Assembly: GCA_036245525.1 (NCBI GenBank)
Contig: BTPG01000004.1
Span: 215,201,722 to 215,265,721, forward strand
From: Semisulcospira habei
Lineage: Eukaryota; Mollusca; Gastropoda; Semisulcospiridae
Direction: 5' to 3'
Length of the DNA: 64,000 nt
Notes under the pieces: generated by a model
The model's database searches: none
Seen by the model: only the letters and a program-made list of their open reading frames with translations
Told to the model about the DNA's origin: nothing
Shown here: piece after piece, positions 32,530-42,815 of the stretch
Layout: each line of letters starts with the position of its first letter
Position numbering within the stretch: the stretch's first letter is position 1
Translations under genes and position numbers: made by a program

Positions 32530-33540
32530 GGTAGACAAAAAATAATAATAATACATGGTATTTATATGGCGCATTTCTCATATTTATTATATAACTCGAT
32601 GTGCAGGCGAAAACGACACACACACACAGAGTCTGCAGGGGGTATGTACAGAAATACCATAAAGATTACATGAAAGTCTGCGAGAAAAAGTAAGTTTTTA
32701 ACTTTGCTTTGAACTGCGTAAGGGTGGAGGCATTTCTCAGTTCAGTCGGTAAGGAATTCCAAATTAAAGGAGCGGTACATCTGAAAGAGCATATACCGGC
32801 AGATTTGAGATATATATGGAACTTTGAGAAGTTTCTCTCCCGATGAGCGCAGTGAGCAAGAGGGCTGGTAAGTAATTAAACTGGAGGAAAGGTATGATGG
32901 AAGACTGCCATCAAAGTGGTGGTATGCAAGGGTCGCTATCTTAAACTTTATGCCTGATTGGTTTGGAACCCAGTGAAGGTCATTCAGTATAAGGGTTACG
33001 TGGTCTCGTTTTTGCCTGCGCTTCACAAGCCTTGCGACATTATTTTGAACTTGCTGAAGGCGGAAGACCGAAAAACAGAGAATTGCACTAGTCAAGACGG
33101 CTTGTGACTAAAGCATTCACTAACTTTGCAGTGGCAGATTCAGAAAGACTGCATCGGACAGAGGCGATGCATCTCAGAGAGTATGAAGCACCACGACAGA
33201 TTTCACCGACATGATCCTGCATACTCAAAGTCTTATCGAGCTTGACACCAAGATATTTGATTGAAGACTGAAATTGAATATCAGTGTCATCTATGCATAA
33301 AGACTCGGTGTGAATTTGTTGAAGCCAGGATGCTGAGCCAACGGCAGTAACTCTTTTTTTCTGGGTTTAACATAAGTTTGTTACTGTCCATCCATGTCGT
33401 GACATCGTCAACACAAGACTTGATGCCAGTTTCAACAGACTTAAATTCCGCAGGTGGACTACTCTGAGAGATTCAGTGTCAGCGGCATACTTATGATAAG
33501 AACTCTGATGGCTGAAAATAACATCTGACATAAAATGAGA
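32530..33540 (-). pseudogene. CR1/L2-like RT fragment (palm end to C-terminus)
   Basis: Minus-strand pieces in several frames: YAADTES (a mutated YADD), then VDDVTTWMDSNKLMLNPEKK, then VQNNVARLVKRRQKRDHVTL with LHWVPNQSGIKFKIATLAYH. These are consecutive parts of an L2/CR1 RT C-terminal half. The 3' end is TATTTATATGGCGC-like with (TTA)n at 32541. Several frameshifts; not functional. Confidence 0.7.
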
Positions 33541-33990
33541 CAAGCCCCCCCCCCCCCCCCCCCCCGCCCTCTGCCCCACCCCAACACATAAAAGGGGAAG
33601 GGTAAAGGGAGGGGGGGGGGGGCGAGGGTTTTGTGTCAACCAGTTGAGACGCTACAATACTTGTCAGACAGGCCTCTAAGCCCATTCACTATCGTCATGA
33701 TGAATGAAGGTAGAACCTAACGCGTTTAGCTACTGGTGGCGACCGACATATATGGGATACTATGACCGTCCATTTTTTCGCACTGATTTGCATATAACTA
33801 AGCTAATCGTTTGAACGTTGTTAGAACATTCTCTATTGGCAAAACAAAACACAAAAAAACCCACTAAAATTAACACTGGGAAGTGTCTGAAATCTCGACA
33901 AGCAACACGCCGGACTCTCTCTCTCAATCTCCAAAGCTCAGAACAAATGTTAACTGAACAGAAGCCAATTCTCCGACCAAATTCTAGTTT
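33541..33990. repeat. Poly-C and poly-G tracts, otherwise unremarkable
   Basis: C-run at 33546-33565 and G-run at 33612-33622. These create the long proline/glycine frames on both strands, which are not genes. Confidence 0.6.
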
Positions 33991-33995
33991 CTTAC

Positions 33996-34010
33996 CTTGA
34001 ATTTCGCCAT
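33996..34010 (-). CDS. FAM20B: FAM20B-like exon 1 (start codon, MAKFK)
   Basis: GAG-ATG-GCG-AAA-TTC-AAG is followed by donor GTAAGAAAC. The start context (G at -3, G at +4) is favourable. The exon ends in phase 0, which fits the phase-0 start of exon 2 at 26413 and gives MAKFK-AAGRHGSGSW. Five codons are a plausible cytoplasmic start. This choice was made from splice signals and frame alone; a cDNA would decide it. Confidence 0.6.
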
Positions 34011-34130
34011 CTCCTATGTTTCTTTAATCGGCTGCACGAAGCCGGCATTTTTCAACGCTGGAAACTTTCTCTGTCGTCTGCCATGTTCTTCAACGGTAGA
34101 TTAAAGAACGTTGTAAGTGGAAATTCGGCG
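34011..34130 (-). promoter_or_regulatory. FAM20B-like 5' UTR / promoter region with upstream ORFs
   Basis: Upstream of the start codon two other ATGs lie on the same strand. One (near 34083) opens a ten-codon ORF, MADDRESFQR, then stop. A second (near 34050) opens MPASCSRL.. in another frame, which overlaps the main start. No TATA box is evident; the region has several CpG dinucleotides. The transcription start is not determined. Confidence 0.4.
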
Positions 34131-34724
34131 GAACTCATTCATTAAATTTTTTTTTATATAAGTTTGCGCTAAATTTTCTCAAATTATCAAAATAACCGAT
34201 TTATAATACTAATATATAGTCCATAAATGTGTTATTTATGTTCGTCTGTACACGGCGAGCAAAACATCATTTGTTAATCTGTGCCGACAATAATCGATTC
34301 TAACTTTTCATTCTGGCAAGCAAGATTTCTCTCCCTTGCTCCAGAAAACCGAAGAGCACGGTTATTTCCCTTAGACCTATCTGGACTGCGGCGGACCCAA
34401 GCGGATGATAACTTGAGATTGTCTAATACAGAGATGACAATTATTTCAGTCGTTGCAGGGGACTAGCTGGCACAGCACTATTAATATATTATGCTTATTA
34501 TGATTATTATAATTTTTTGAAGTATTGTTCTTGCTGTTCTGGCAATATTGCTGTGCCGTGGTTGTGAGATCATAAGATAAACTTTATTGCCATATGCATA
34601 AACATTAGGAATGTTATTGTTATGATGATGATGACTGATGACTTCATGATGATTGATGATGACGATGATAATGATAGCCTCACCTATCTGGTTTGTGAGT
34701 CAGATGGTGATGATAATGATAAGA

Positions 34725-34788
<64 letters not shown>

Positions 34789-35685
34789 TGCTAGGGAAAG
34801 AGAAATCCCGCCTTGAGTGAAATGCATTGACCGATACTTTTTAGGCTGCGGTGTCACAGAACTGTCGAATAGATATTTTGATTTGTCATTGAGTAGGTAG
34901 GTCCGTCCCTATTCAAATAGTGGGTAACATCAGTGCCGGAGAGCGATATTTAGCTATTTTGCAACAAGAGCTGCTCTCAATGTATGAGCACGCATCACAA
35001 AAATATAAACATGGGCGAATAAAGCATCATCCGGACTACAGTTCTGTGGTGTTTGTTTTGTTCTGGAAATATGGATGTATTTGTAGCACCGCCAAATGTG
35101 GAGCTGGGGTAAGCGTAAAAACAAAACAAAACAACTTGGTTGCGCAAATCCAAGATCAGTTGTACACTGCTATATTCGATATCATTGGAAAGAGCTTTTG
35201 CTGCCCTTTATCACGGTGCCTGGTGCATGTTTAAATTCAAGAGATAACGGTATTAGATTTTTAGATTTTGACGTGAATTTTTATATATATTTTTTATATT
35301 TTATTTTATTATTTTTTTTTACTCTTAAGATATGTCATCTAGGAATGATCGCGCGCACACGCGCCAGCTACCGAAAAAAAAGCTCATTATCTGACACGGA
35401 CGATCAAATCTTGGATTTGCGCAGTGGCTTTGAAACTGACACCCCAACGCGCGAACACGACTTCACAAACGAGCCGTCCTTTTTGTGATATTAAATTTAG
35501 TGTACAAACCCTTTAATCTAGACTACAGACTTCGGGACTCCCATTTTCAAGCTGTTTGAATCCTAGTTAAGAAATTGAAAAATCAATTGGGCGGATAAAT
35601 AGATTCCACGTCATGAGCTTATAATGGTAACAAAACTGAAACATTTACGTCACTCGACAGCAAGATGACGTCACTGACACAGTTC
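34131..35685. other. No gene seen; (ATT)n microsatellite at 34726-34789
   Basis: AT-rich intergenic sequence upstream of the FAM20B-like gene. ATG-rich GAT repeats lie at 34622-34670. A 37-bp stretch around 35528 (CTTCGGGACTCCCATTTTCA..) is repeated with few changes at 40984. Confidence 0.4.
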
Positions 35686-35689
35686 TTAA

Positions 35690-36270
35690 TAATAAGTTTG
35701 ATAATGCTGCTAATATAGCGCTTATCCTAAAATAAGCTCTAAAGCGCTTTACAAATAAAGGGTGGGAGAATGGGGTCATAAGGGTCAGAGAAACAAAGGA
35801 TTCTGCAATACACACGCACGCACACAGACAAACACAATAGGTACATAATCACGAAGAACTGAGCTACATTGGGGTATCGAACAGGTGGGTCTTAAGGGCA
35901 GATTTAAAGGCAGTGAATGATTGAGAATGTCTAATGTCTATGGGCATGGAGTTCCACTGAGACAACAGGTCCAACGTGCGCAAAACAACGGCCCGTCACT
36001 GACCTCTGGGTTTTGTATTTGCAGAGCGGGACTCTGAGAAGGGCGCTGGTGTCACTACTTGAACGGAGCTGGGAGCGGGAGGGAGTGTATAGTTGAAGAA
36101 GATCGCAGGGGTAGAGTAGTTAATAGCTTTGTAGCACAGACAGGCGATTTTGTATGAGATTAAGTCTTTGTTTGACTCGCAGCCAATGAAGTTGTCTCAG
36201 GCCGGATAGGAGTGATGGGCTGATGCTGTGGGGCGCGGAATGAGTTTTGTTCATAATTCCTGTGACGCCT
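35690..36270 (-). pseudogene. L2/CR1-like retrotransposon 3' fragment
   Basis: The minus strand contains LHWLRVKQRLN.. and broken frames over the C-terminal region, and ends in AGCGCTTTAGAGCTTATTTT AGGATAAGCGC, a typical L2-like tail. No intact motif. Confidence 0.55.
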
Positions 36271-36318
36271 CTTGCAGTACGTATGACTAACACTGTACTC
36301 CTTGGAAAGACTCTTTAC

Positions 36319-36321
<3 letters not shown>

Positions 36322-36401
<80 letters not shown>
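36322..36401. repeat. (TA)n microsatellite
   Basis: About 40 TA repeats. Confidence 0.95.
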
Positions 36402-36407
<6 letters not shown>

Positions 36408-36714
36408 TAGGTAATTTTGCACCACCAGCTAATACTTTTTTTTTATTTTTATTTTTTACCGAGACAACTCTGCAGCGGAGATACAAGCATCACGTGTTCA
36501 AAATTGGAGCGGATTTCTTCCGGTCTAACGACGAAAACAACCTACCCTAAGCAACGGATCCGCTCCGATTCTAGGGTGCGCCAGGACACCTACAGTCAAT
36601 ATAGACCGTCCGTTGGCGTGAGGATCCAAAATATCTAGTTGTGCGCCACCACCATCTTGTCAGCTAAGTTAGTGCGCCTCTGATTTTCAGGGTTGGCTTC
36701 GGGGCCTCGTAGAG

Positions 36715-36797
36715 CCCTCCAAAATAACTGAGGCCCCGGCCGGGGTTACGTGAGCCCTAACCCCGGCCCGCGGTGCCTCAGTTATTTTGCGGGGGAG
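36715..36797. repeat. GC-rich palindrome
   Basis: CAAAATAACTGAGGCCCCGG CCGGGGTTA pairs with TAACCCCGGCCCGCGGTGCC TCAGTTATTTTG; loop CGTGAGCCC. Confidence 0.65.
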
Positions 36798-36913
36798 GGG
36801 GGCGGGGGGTTGGGGGCTTTACATGCTATCTTTTATCGTTGTGTAAATGAGAATTTTCATGAACCATGTCTTTAACCTCTTGCTAGCCGAGAACAAAAAT
36901 AAACATCACGCAA

Positions 36914-36966
36914 CAGCAAGAGGCATAGATCATTTGCGAGTGCTCATGAGGATCTATGCCGCTTCA
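36914..36966. mobile_element. Hairpin repeat, family C, shortened
   Basis: AGCAAGAGGCATAGATC..GAGGATCTATGCCGCTT. Confidence 0.5.
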
Positions 36967-37024
36967 GTGCTGACACCACTTTGAATCTACGTACCTAAGG
37001 CGGCTGGGGCTGGTTGGAGTGGGA

Positions 37025-37237
37025 TTAACTCATTCAGCCCGGCGCACGTATTTCCCAAATTTTGGAGGCGTCATCTAACGACTATGCACCTGTTGCAGGA
37101 GATGGATCGACCATGTAATTCAACGGCAGTGCCAGATTACCTTGGCGCCGACAGGTGTCAAGCTAATCTGGCACTACATTTGAATTATCATGGTCGACCC
37201 ATCTCCTGCTGTAGAGCGTCATGGCTGAATGGGTTAT
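37025..37237. mobile_element. TTAA MITE, family A
   Basis: TTAACTCATTCAGCCC to GGCTGAATGGGTTAT. It lies about 550 bp downstream of the last EF-hand exon. The core has several mismatches. Confidence 0.7.
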
Positions 37238-37733
37238 GGAGGTAGTACTTCTAGCGAAAACTCCGGAGAACCTCCCGAACAGTCGCATCCCTGCCCTCTT
37301 CACGTGCTTTCTTTTACAACCAGAAACCATCAGTTCAACCGAAAATGTCAAGACCGCAGAAAACTGTTCAAACACAAATACAATCTGTATACAAGTGTTC
37401 TGTCGCTTTATTTTGCATCGTCTGAACAAATTCAACTGGGACGAGGGCATCAATCAACAACACAAGAAAATAACAGAAACCAGCCCATGGAAGGTAAATG
37501 ACAGTCTACTTTGTAAAAAGCGAGATTTTCATTGTATTACAATAAAAACCTCGCTATTTCGCAAAGAAAATCTACTTAGTGTATTTTGCTTTCTCTGGGC
37601 AGAAACGATCTGTACAACACAATAATAACCGCGTCGAGTCACAGAAATGCATTCAATTATAAAAGCTGGCAATGGTTGTGAAGATTCGAAGAACTCGATT
37701 TAATCCAATGTGCCTGCTGCCACCAGAACTACA

Positions 37734-37739
37734 TTTATT
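37734..37739 (-). promoter_or_regulatory. Candidate poly(A) signal of the EF-hand gene
   Basis: AATAAA on the minus strand, 52 bases after the stop codon at 37792. It is close but possible; another AATAAA lies near 37409. Confidence 0.3.
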
Positions 37740-37791
37740 TCCGGTTCCGGTGCCTGCATGCCGCTAATGTGTTTTCTTCAAACTGATCAGA

Positions 37792-37848
37792 TCACACATG
37801 ATGAGTACCTCCTGCTGCGTGCAGCTGAGCCGCAACGCGTCGTTCCTC
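37792..37848 (-). CDS. EF-hand gene, last coding exon
   Basis: After acceptor TTTATTTTCAG the frame reads EERRVAAQLHAAGGTHHV and stops at TGA. It begins in phase 0, as required by the exon at 42315-42361. It extends the helix that follows EF-hand 4 and gives a short, basic, His-ended tail. The evidence is the strong acceptor, the phase and the helix-like continuation EFLTAASA-EERRVAAQL; it is the least certain exon of the five. Confidence 0.6.
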   Translation of the reverse strand, partial: EERRVAAQLHAAGGTHHV

Positions 37849-37901
37849 CTGAAAATAAATCAAAATTTACGCACACAACAGCCCATAACACGTTTCTATA
37901 G

Positions 37902-37957
37902 TCAACTCATTCGGGGACAGCCGCGGCATCCGAATGCGGCTGGCCGCGAATGAGTTA
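37902..37957. mobile_element. Very short TTAA-type palindrome
   Basis: TCAACTCATTCGGGGACAGC..GCGAATGAGTTAA, 56 bp. Its ends resemble those of MITE family A (ACTCATTC..GAATGAGT), so it may be a deletion derivative. It lies 53 bp upstream of the last EF-hand exon. Confidence 0.5.
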
Positions 37958-38399
37958 AAACAAAACCTTTCAGGACTACTTGACAATAGCAACTGACTGA
38001 ATCTGGCTTATTGTCCCTACGACTATGAAAGTATGAGGGACTAGCTGGGTGCAATAGCAACTAACAACACACCATAATATATCCTAGTCGGTCTTACCGC
38101 GCGGTGCCTTCTGGGAGCCATAGTATACCTCTAGGCGAAAAAACAACCACGGGTTACTACACTACAATCAAGGACATCGCGCTCCTGACAAAAGCAATAA
38201 AACATCTAAAAGTGAAACAGACAAACCTTTACGATTCATCGTCACTGCTGTAGATATCCAACGTTTTACATTGTTTACTCTACAAAGCAGGGGGGATTGT
38301 ACATAACGGGATAGAAAACGAGGAGAAATCACGGGATATGTGTGCCGCGACGTGACTTCACGAAACGTCGCGAGATTCAAAGCTTTCAACGGACGGAAG

Positions 38400-39140
38400 A
38401 AAGCATTTGGTGGGACAATAGGATGGTCACTGTCTATGTGGGTATGTATACTGAATCCCAGTAAAAGCTCTTTTTTTTGCGAACTGAAGCCTTAACAAAG
38501 ATTTGGTGTGCCCCTTTGGTCTTATTTAATATAAACTGTTTTCTCTCCATATATAGTGCACATTTTCTGTATTATTTCCTTCTGCTAGTCGGGCTCGATA
38601 CCGTAAGGTATAATTCAGTGCAGGAAGTTTGTGAGACGATCCGTTTGAAGGCCCGCTACCGCGGCCGTAACTTCTGTAACAGATGGTTACGAAACACTAC
38701 ACAAAGGTCTAGCTATGGACCATAGTAGACACAGGATAATCCAGTTTAGCACACGTCGTCTTTACATCAAGTAACCTGTCGATCACTCCACTCCGTTCTA
38801 GGAATACAACTCTTTCCGTACGAGAAACAGCTAAAAATAGATTGATACGTTAACGGTAGCGCAGAATAAACTAGTGCGATTAATCATGTGCTTTTCCTGC
38901 CGCGTGTCCAAACTGCTGTTAATGTTCATTGGGTGTATCGACAAAGGCATTACAAACACCAATGGTGCTGAAATGTGTCGTCAGATTCATGCGTAATGGT
39001 ACTTTAACAGTTAATGTGGTGTGACTGAAGTTGGAGTAAAACAACGTGTTCCTCATAATTATAGGACTTGATTTTGTCCAGCAAAGGCTTTCATATCTTT
39101 AGGTATATTACACATTTCATCTATTTATTTTCTTTTACTA
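38400..39140. other. No gene seen; one partial dispersed repeat
   Basis: A piece at 38597-38650 (TACCGTAAGGTATAATTCAG..GTTTGTGAGACGATCCGTTT) is related to the direct repeat at 39143 and 39784. Confidence 0.35.
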
Positions 39141-39142
39141 CT

Positions 39143-39284
39143 GCGGGTCTGTACCTTAAGGCATATAGGAATTTCGTGATGCGATCCGTTTGTATGTTAT
39201 TAGCGTGTAAAGTCGGAGCAACGTCAAGTTTTTCTCATATCGGACTTAGCGTGTTTCCCTCTGATGCGTCAGGCTTGATTTTGT
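39143..39284. repeat. Direct repeat, copy 1
   Basis: TCTGTACCTTAAGGCATATA GGAATTTCGTGATGCGATCCG .. GCGTCAGGCTTGATTTTG. It matches 39784-39913 over most of its length. A family A MITE is inserted at its right end. Confidence 0.6.
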
Positions 39285-39498
39285 TTAACCAATTCAGCCC
39301 TGACGCACTACAGCAGGAGATGGGTCGACCATGATAATTCAAGGGTAGTGCCAAATTAGCGTGGCGCCTGTCGGCGCCAAGCTATTCTGGCACTGCCCTT
39401 GAATTACCATGGTCGATCCATCTCCTGCAACTGGTGCATAGTCATTAGATGACGCCTCCAAAATTTGGAAAATACAGCCGTCGGGGTGAATGAGTTAA
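39285..39498. mobile_element. TTAA MITE, family A
   Basis: TTAACCAATTCAGCCC to GGGTGAATGAGTTAA. Complete, with core arms of about 65 bp. Confidence 0.8.
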
Positions 39499-39560
39499 TA
39501 CAAACTTTTAAAAAATGTATATATCTATTACACGTTGTATAAATGTATTTCCTTATTTCC

Positions 39561-39774
39561 TTAACTCATTCTACCCCAGACACACCACAGCAAGATAAGG
39601 ATCGACCATGATAGTTCAAGGGTGATGCCAGAATAGCTTGGCGCCTATGGGCGCCAAGCTATTCTGGCACCACCCTTGAACTGTCATGGTCGATCTGTGT
39701 CCTGCCCTGCAATGCAGTCTTCAGAGAACAACAGCAACATTTGGGGATTTCGGTGTTGGGGTAGAATGAGTTAA
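39561..39774. mobile_element. TTAA MITE, family A2, complete
   Basis: TTAACTCATTCTACCCC to GGGGTAGAATGAGTTAA: 17-bp perfect terminal inverted repeats. Core GATAGTTCAAGGGTGATGCC AGAATAGC. This is the reference copy of subfamily A2. Confidence 0.85.
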
Positions 39775-39783
39775 GTTTACTAG

Positions 39784-39913
39784 TGTAGATCTGTACCATA
39801 CGGTATATAGGAAGTTTGTGAGCCGATCCGTTTCAATATTATTGCGGAGTAAAGTTGGAGTAAAACTAAGTGTGTTTCACCCTAACGCGTCAGACTTGAT
39901 TTTGTATAGCACA
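39784..39913. repeat. Direct repeat, copy 2
   Basis: GATCTGTACCATACGGTATA TAGGAAGTTTGTGAGCCGATC .. GCGTCAGACTTGATTTTG, with copy 1 at 39143. Confidence 0.6.
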
Positions 39914-40221
39914 AAATTTAAAAAAAAAAAAAAAATCTCTGAAAAAGCTTCAGACGTGATTTCGTATAGCACTAAAAAAAAAAAGTGTTATCTTAATGTA
40001 TATTACAAATTTCATATAGCTCGTGATAATAATATGAAATGCTCAGATCAAATAGCCTGAACTGCGGTGTTCTCAATACTAATACTTTTGACGTGCTTTT
40101 AATTAATTGTTGGCATGTTTTTAAGACAGTTATTCAGCCGCACACTTTTTCGTCCATGCTGATAATCTACGACTGATGATTTGATATATGAAGTAGCTCT
40201 ATCTTCAGGGAGTTCACATCT

Positions 40222-40415
40222 TGTTTCTGGGCTGCATTATTTTAACACATAATGGTAATGTCTATTCACTCCCAAACTTGTAGTTCTTAACTGGCCTCAG
40301 GGCAGATTAATTCACGAACGTATTCTTTTGGTTAGCACCTTGTTTCAGGGCTGCATTATTTTAACACATAATGGTAATGTCTCTTCACACCTAACCTTTT
40401 AGTTCTTGAGGTAGT
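40222..40415. repeat. Local direct repeat, ~75-bp unit
   Basis: GGGCTGCATTATTTTAACAC ATAATGGTAATGTCT occurs at ~40229 and again at ~40348, a 119-bp offset. Confidence 0.7.
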
Positions 40416-41109
40416 GATCCAGTGTGACACGAAGCTACAAATGCCACGCGAAAAGAAAAGTGAAAGGACTCACACTAAATAGATAGTACAGTATTATTAA
40501 TAGAATCAAGTCATAGACTCTGATTCGGAAGAACGATAATCAAACAGACACCGATCTTTCTAATTGTAAATTGCGTTGCTAGTGTAAACGAAAACCAGCT
40601 GCGTCCTTCGGAACATGCGCACTACTTTGCTAACTGCTTTGATCGCAACTCGCGGATTGCGTAACTAGGTGAGTAGGCGATGTTCCGGCTGTATCACCGC
40701 GCGTCCGGCTGGCCCAACCACAGCCAGAGGGCCCGTTGGCACACATGTTTGGTATCGCGAAGAGGCCGTTTCCTATCCCGTTATATACTATCACTGAAAG
40801 CAGTGAAACGCGACAGAATCAGCGATTTTTTATTTTCTCTTTCTCAGACCGGCACAGCCGACAAACAGGCTAAGGCGAAACTGTCGTCTGCTTTGTTTGA
40901 TTTGTGGCTGGATTCATGTTTTGCCCCGAAAGGTTTTATAAACATAGAAGTGGAGTGTTCGTATACTATCATTTCTAAACATACTTCGGGACTCCCATTC
41001 TCAAACTGTTTGAATCATAGTCATACATGCAGTCACCAGAACAGTGAACAGCAACTATGGCTGCATGCACACGGGAGTTAAATACATAATGTGTAAACTG
41101 ACACAAACA

Positions 41110-41955
41110 AAAAGGCAAAGCCCTTATGGCTCACGTGTATGACCGATCTTGTGACAAGTGTGACCTTTGTGACAATAAGGGATGGCTTAATCAGCACCTG
41201 CAAAATCCATGTTTTCTCAAAATTTTATCACTTTCACACATCTGTCAACCCCCCTTGACCTTTGTGATGCGTTGACTAAATTAGTATACATACGAAGGTC
41301 TTATCATCATCAGTTACCTCTTGCCAAATTTGATTGAAAAGTTTGTAAAACTGTTGATAATAACTATAATTCTATCAAAAATTGACACTTTACACACATT
41401 TGCTGACCTCTTGTGACCCTTGACCTTTCTGAGGACTCATCCAAACTAGTTTGCATAAATAGGTCTTACCAACAGGTATCTCTGTACCATGTTTGGTTTG
41501 AAGTTGTGAATAGTATTTGAGAAGAAACAACATCTTTTGCCAAAATATGGCTATTTTTGTCCTATTTCCTGAGCTCTTGTGACCCTTGACCTTTCCGATG
41601 GGTTATCCAAATTAGTGTGCATAGATAGGTCTTACCATCAGGTATCTTTGTACCAAGCTTGGGTTTGAACTTGTGAATAATATTTGAGAAAAATAAATTA
41701 TGTCAAAATATAACTATTTTTTACCTACTTCCTGATCTCTTGTGAACTTCACCTTTGTAAGAGACCACTCAAATATGTATGCTCCAACAATCTTGCCACA
41801 AAGTATCCTTGGGCAAAGTTTGAAAACTGTGGCTTGAAAAGTCTCCGAGAAAATGCCAACGTTAAAGTTTACCACGAACGACGGCCGACGGACGACAGAC
41901 GATGGCGGACGGACGACCACTGGCCCAGAACATACTCACTTTTTGCTTTGCACGT
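41110..41955. mobile_element. Nonautonomous repeat with internal TGACC(C/T)TTGACCTT periods
   Basis: The ends AAAGCCCTTATGGCTCACGTG and CACGTGAGCCCAAAA are partly inverted. The interior consists of about three diverged ~170-bp periods, each with TGACCCTTGACCTTTC or a variant, then GGTCTTACCA and TTTGAGAA. A partial copy is at 60738-60962. No protein is encoded. Confidence 0.65.
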
Positions 41956-42314
41956 GAGCCCAAAATAAGTCGCAATGGTTTCATAATAATGTATCAACAT
42001 CAATGTACAACACTTAGCTTCTTCAATGCTCGCGCTCATTCATTGCCTTTCAACGACTTTATTTAGTCCCCCAAACCGGGGCGCTTGTGGCAAGTGCTTA
42101 GCTGATTCAGCAACACTGTACAGTCTGTTTGGAATGAAAGCAATTGACCACCGTGTGCATGCAGCTACCAGTACTGTCTATTGGTGGCTGCACGCACAAA
42201 GCGATGGTAACGCAACGCTATACGACTCTTCCGCAGCTATTGATGGTGGGTGCCTTGAATGAGTTCATGACCTTTTCTCCATTTAGCGTAGTGTAAAAGG
42301 TGTATAGTACATAC

Positions 42315-42361
42315 CGCAGAAGCTGCTGTGAGGAACTCTGCAAAGTTTGCGACCCCGTCAC
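42315..42361 (-). CDS. EF-hand gene, exon encoding the second half of EF-hand 4
   Basis: This 47-bp exon has acceptor GGTTTTCAG and donor GTATGT. It begins in phase 1 and ends in phase 0. It encodes GDGVANFAEFLTAASA, with the first G split across the intron. Joined to exon 3 (..FYLIDGD) it makes the canonical loop D-G-D-G-D-G-V-A-N-F-A-E, with Asp at 1, 3 and 5, Gly at 6 and Glu at 12. That exact fit over a 12-kb intron is strong evidence that both exons belong to one gene. It is too short to be found as an open frame. Confidence 0.78.
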
Positions 42362-42639
42362 CTGAAAACCAAGCAAGAGGCACAAAAACATTGCACACAG
42401 ATTCCAAATGTATACTCCGAGTAACTTATTAATAATGATGATGATATACTGATGATGGTGATAATAATAATAATAATAAACATACTTTCAGAGCTGTACA
42501 AATGGCATCCTACAATTACCTTGAATCATACAACACGCATATAAAAATGTAATTTTGACACAATGTAAGCTAGCTACCAGCCCGGAATTCCATGGCCGCA
42601 TTAGCACAGCATAATTATTAAGGCTACTTTCGATATAGA

Positions 42640-42815
42640 TTACACAGATTTGAAAAAGATGAGGATGTAAACGTTTTAGCAAATGTAGTGAAAGAAAAAT
42701 TACTGAAAACATATTTTAACCATTTGAATATTTTCACAGATGGTTCTGTCTTAGAATCTTCAGCATGCTTTGTTATTCCGGATCTCAAAGTGAAGAAATC
42801 TTTTTATCTCGGTAA
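42640..42815 (+). pseudogene. Non-LTR RNase H domain, first part (split by RTE)
   Basis: The plus strand reads YFNHLNIFTDGSVLESSACF, then VIPDLKVKKSFYLG. IFTDGS carries the first catalytic aspartate of an RNase H domain. The sequence is cut at 42815 by the RTE and resumes at 46115 after a 12-bp duplication. Confidence 0.75.

Larger units (their letters stand above)
25368..34100 (-). other. FAM20B: FAM20B-like gene, 5' part (span of exons 1-3)
   Basis: Three coding exons with matching phases: exon 1 ends in phase 0, exon 2 begins in phase 0 and ends in phase 1, exon 3 begins and ends in phase 1. The product would be a Golgi type II membrane protein that phosphorylates xylose in the proteoglycan linkage region (established for FAM20B). 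Intron 1 is 7.6 kb, intron 2 about 640 bp. No kinase-domain exon was recognised between 1 and 25367. Downstream exons are inferred to lie beyond the left edge. Confidence 0.7.

Noticed and set aside
37221..37625. Plus-strand frame of 134 codons
   Set aside because: It begins inside a MITE end, has no known domain and lies antisense to the 3' end of the EF-hand gene.
40680..41081. Plus-strand frame of 133 codons
   Set aside because: No recognisable domain, no splice support, and part of it overlaps a small dispersed repeat (CTTCGGGACTCCCATT..).
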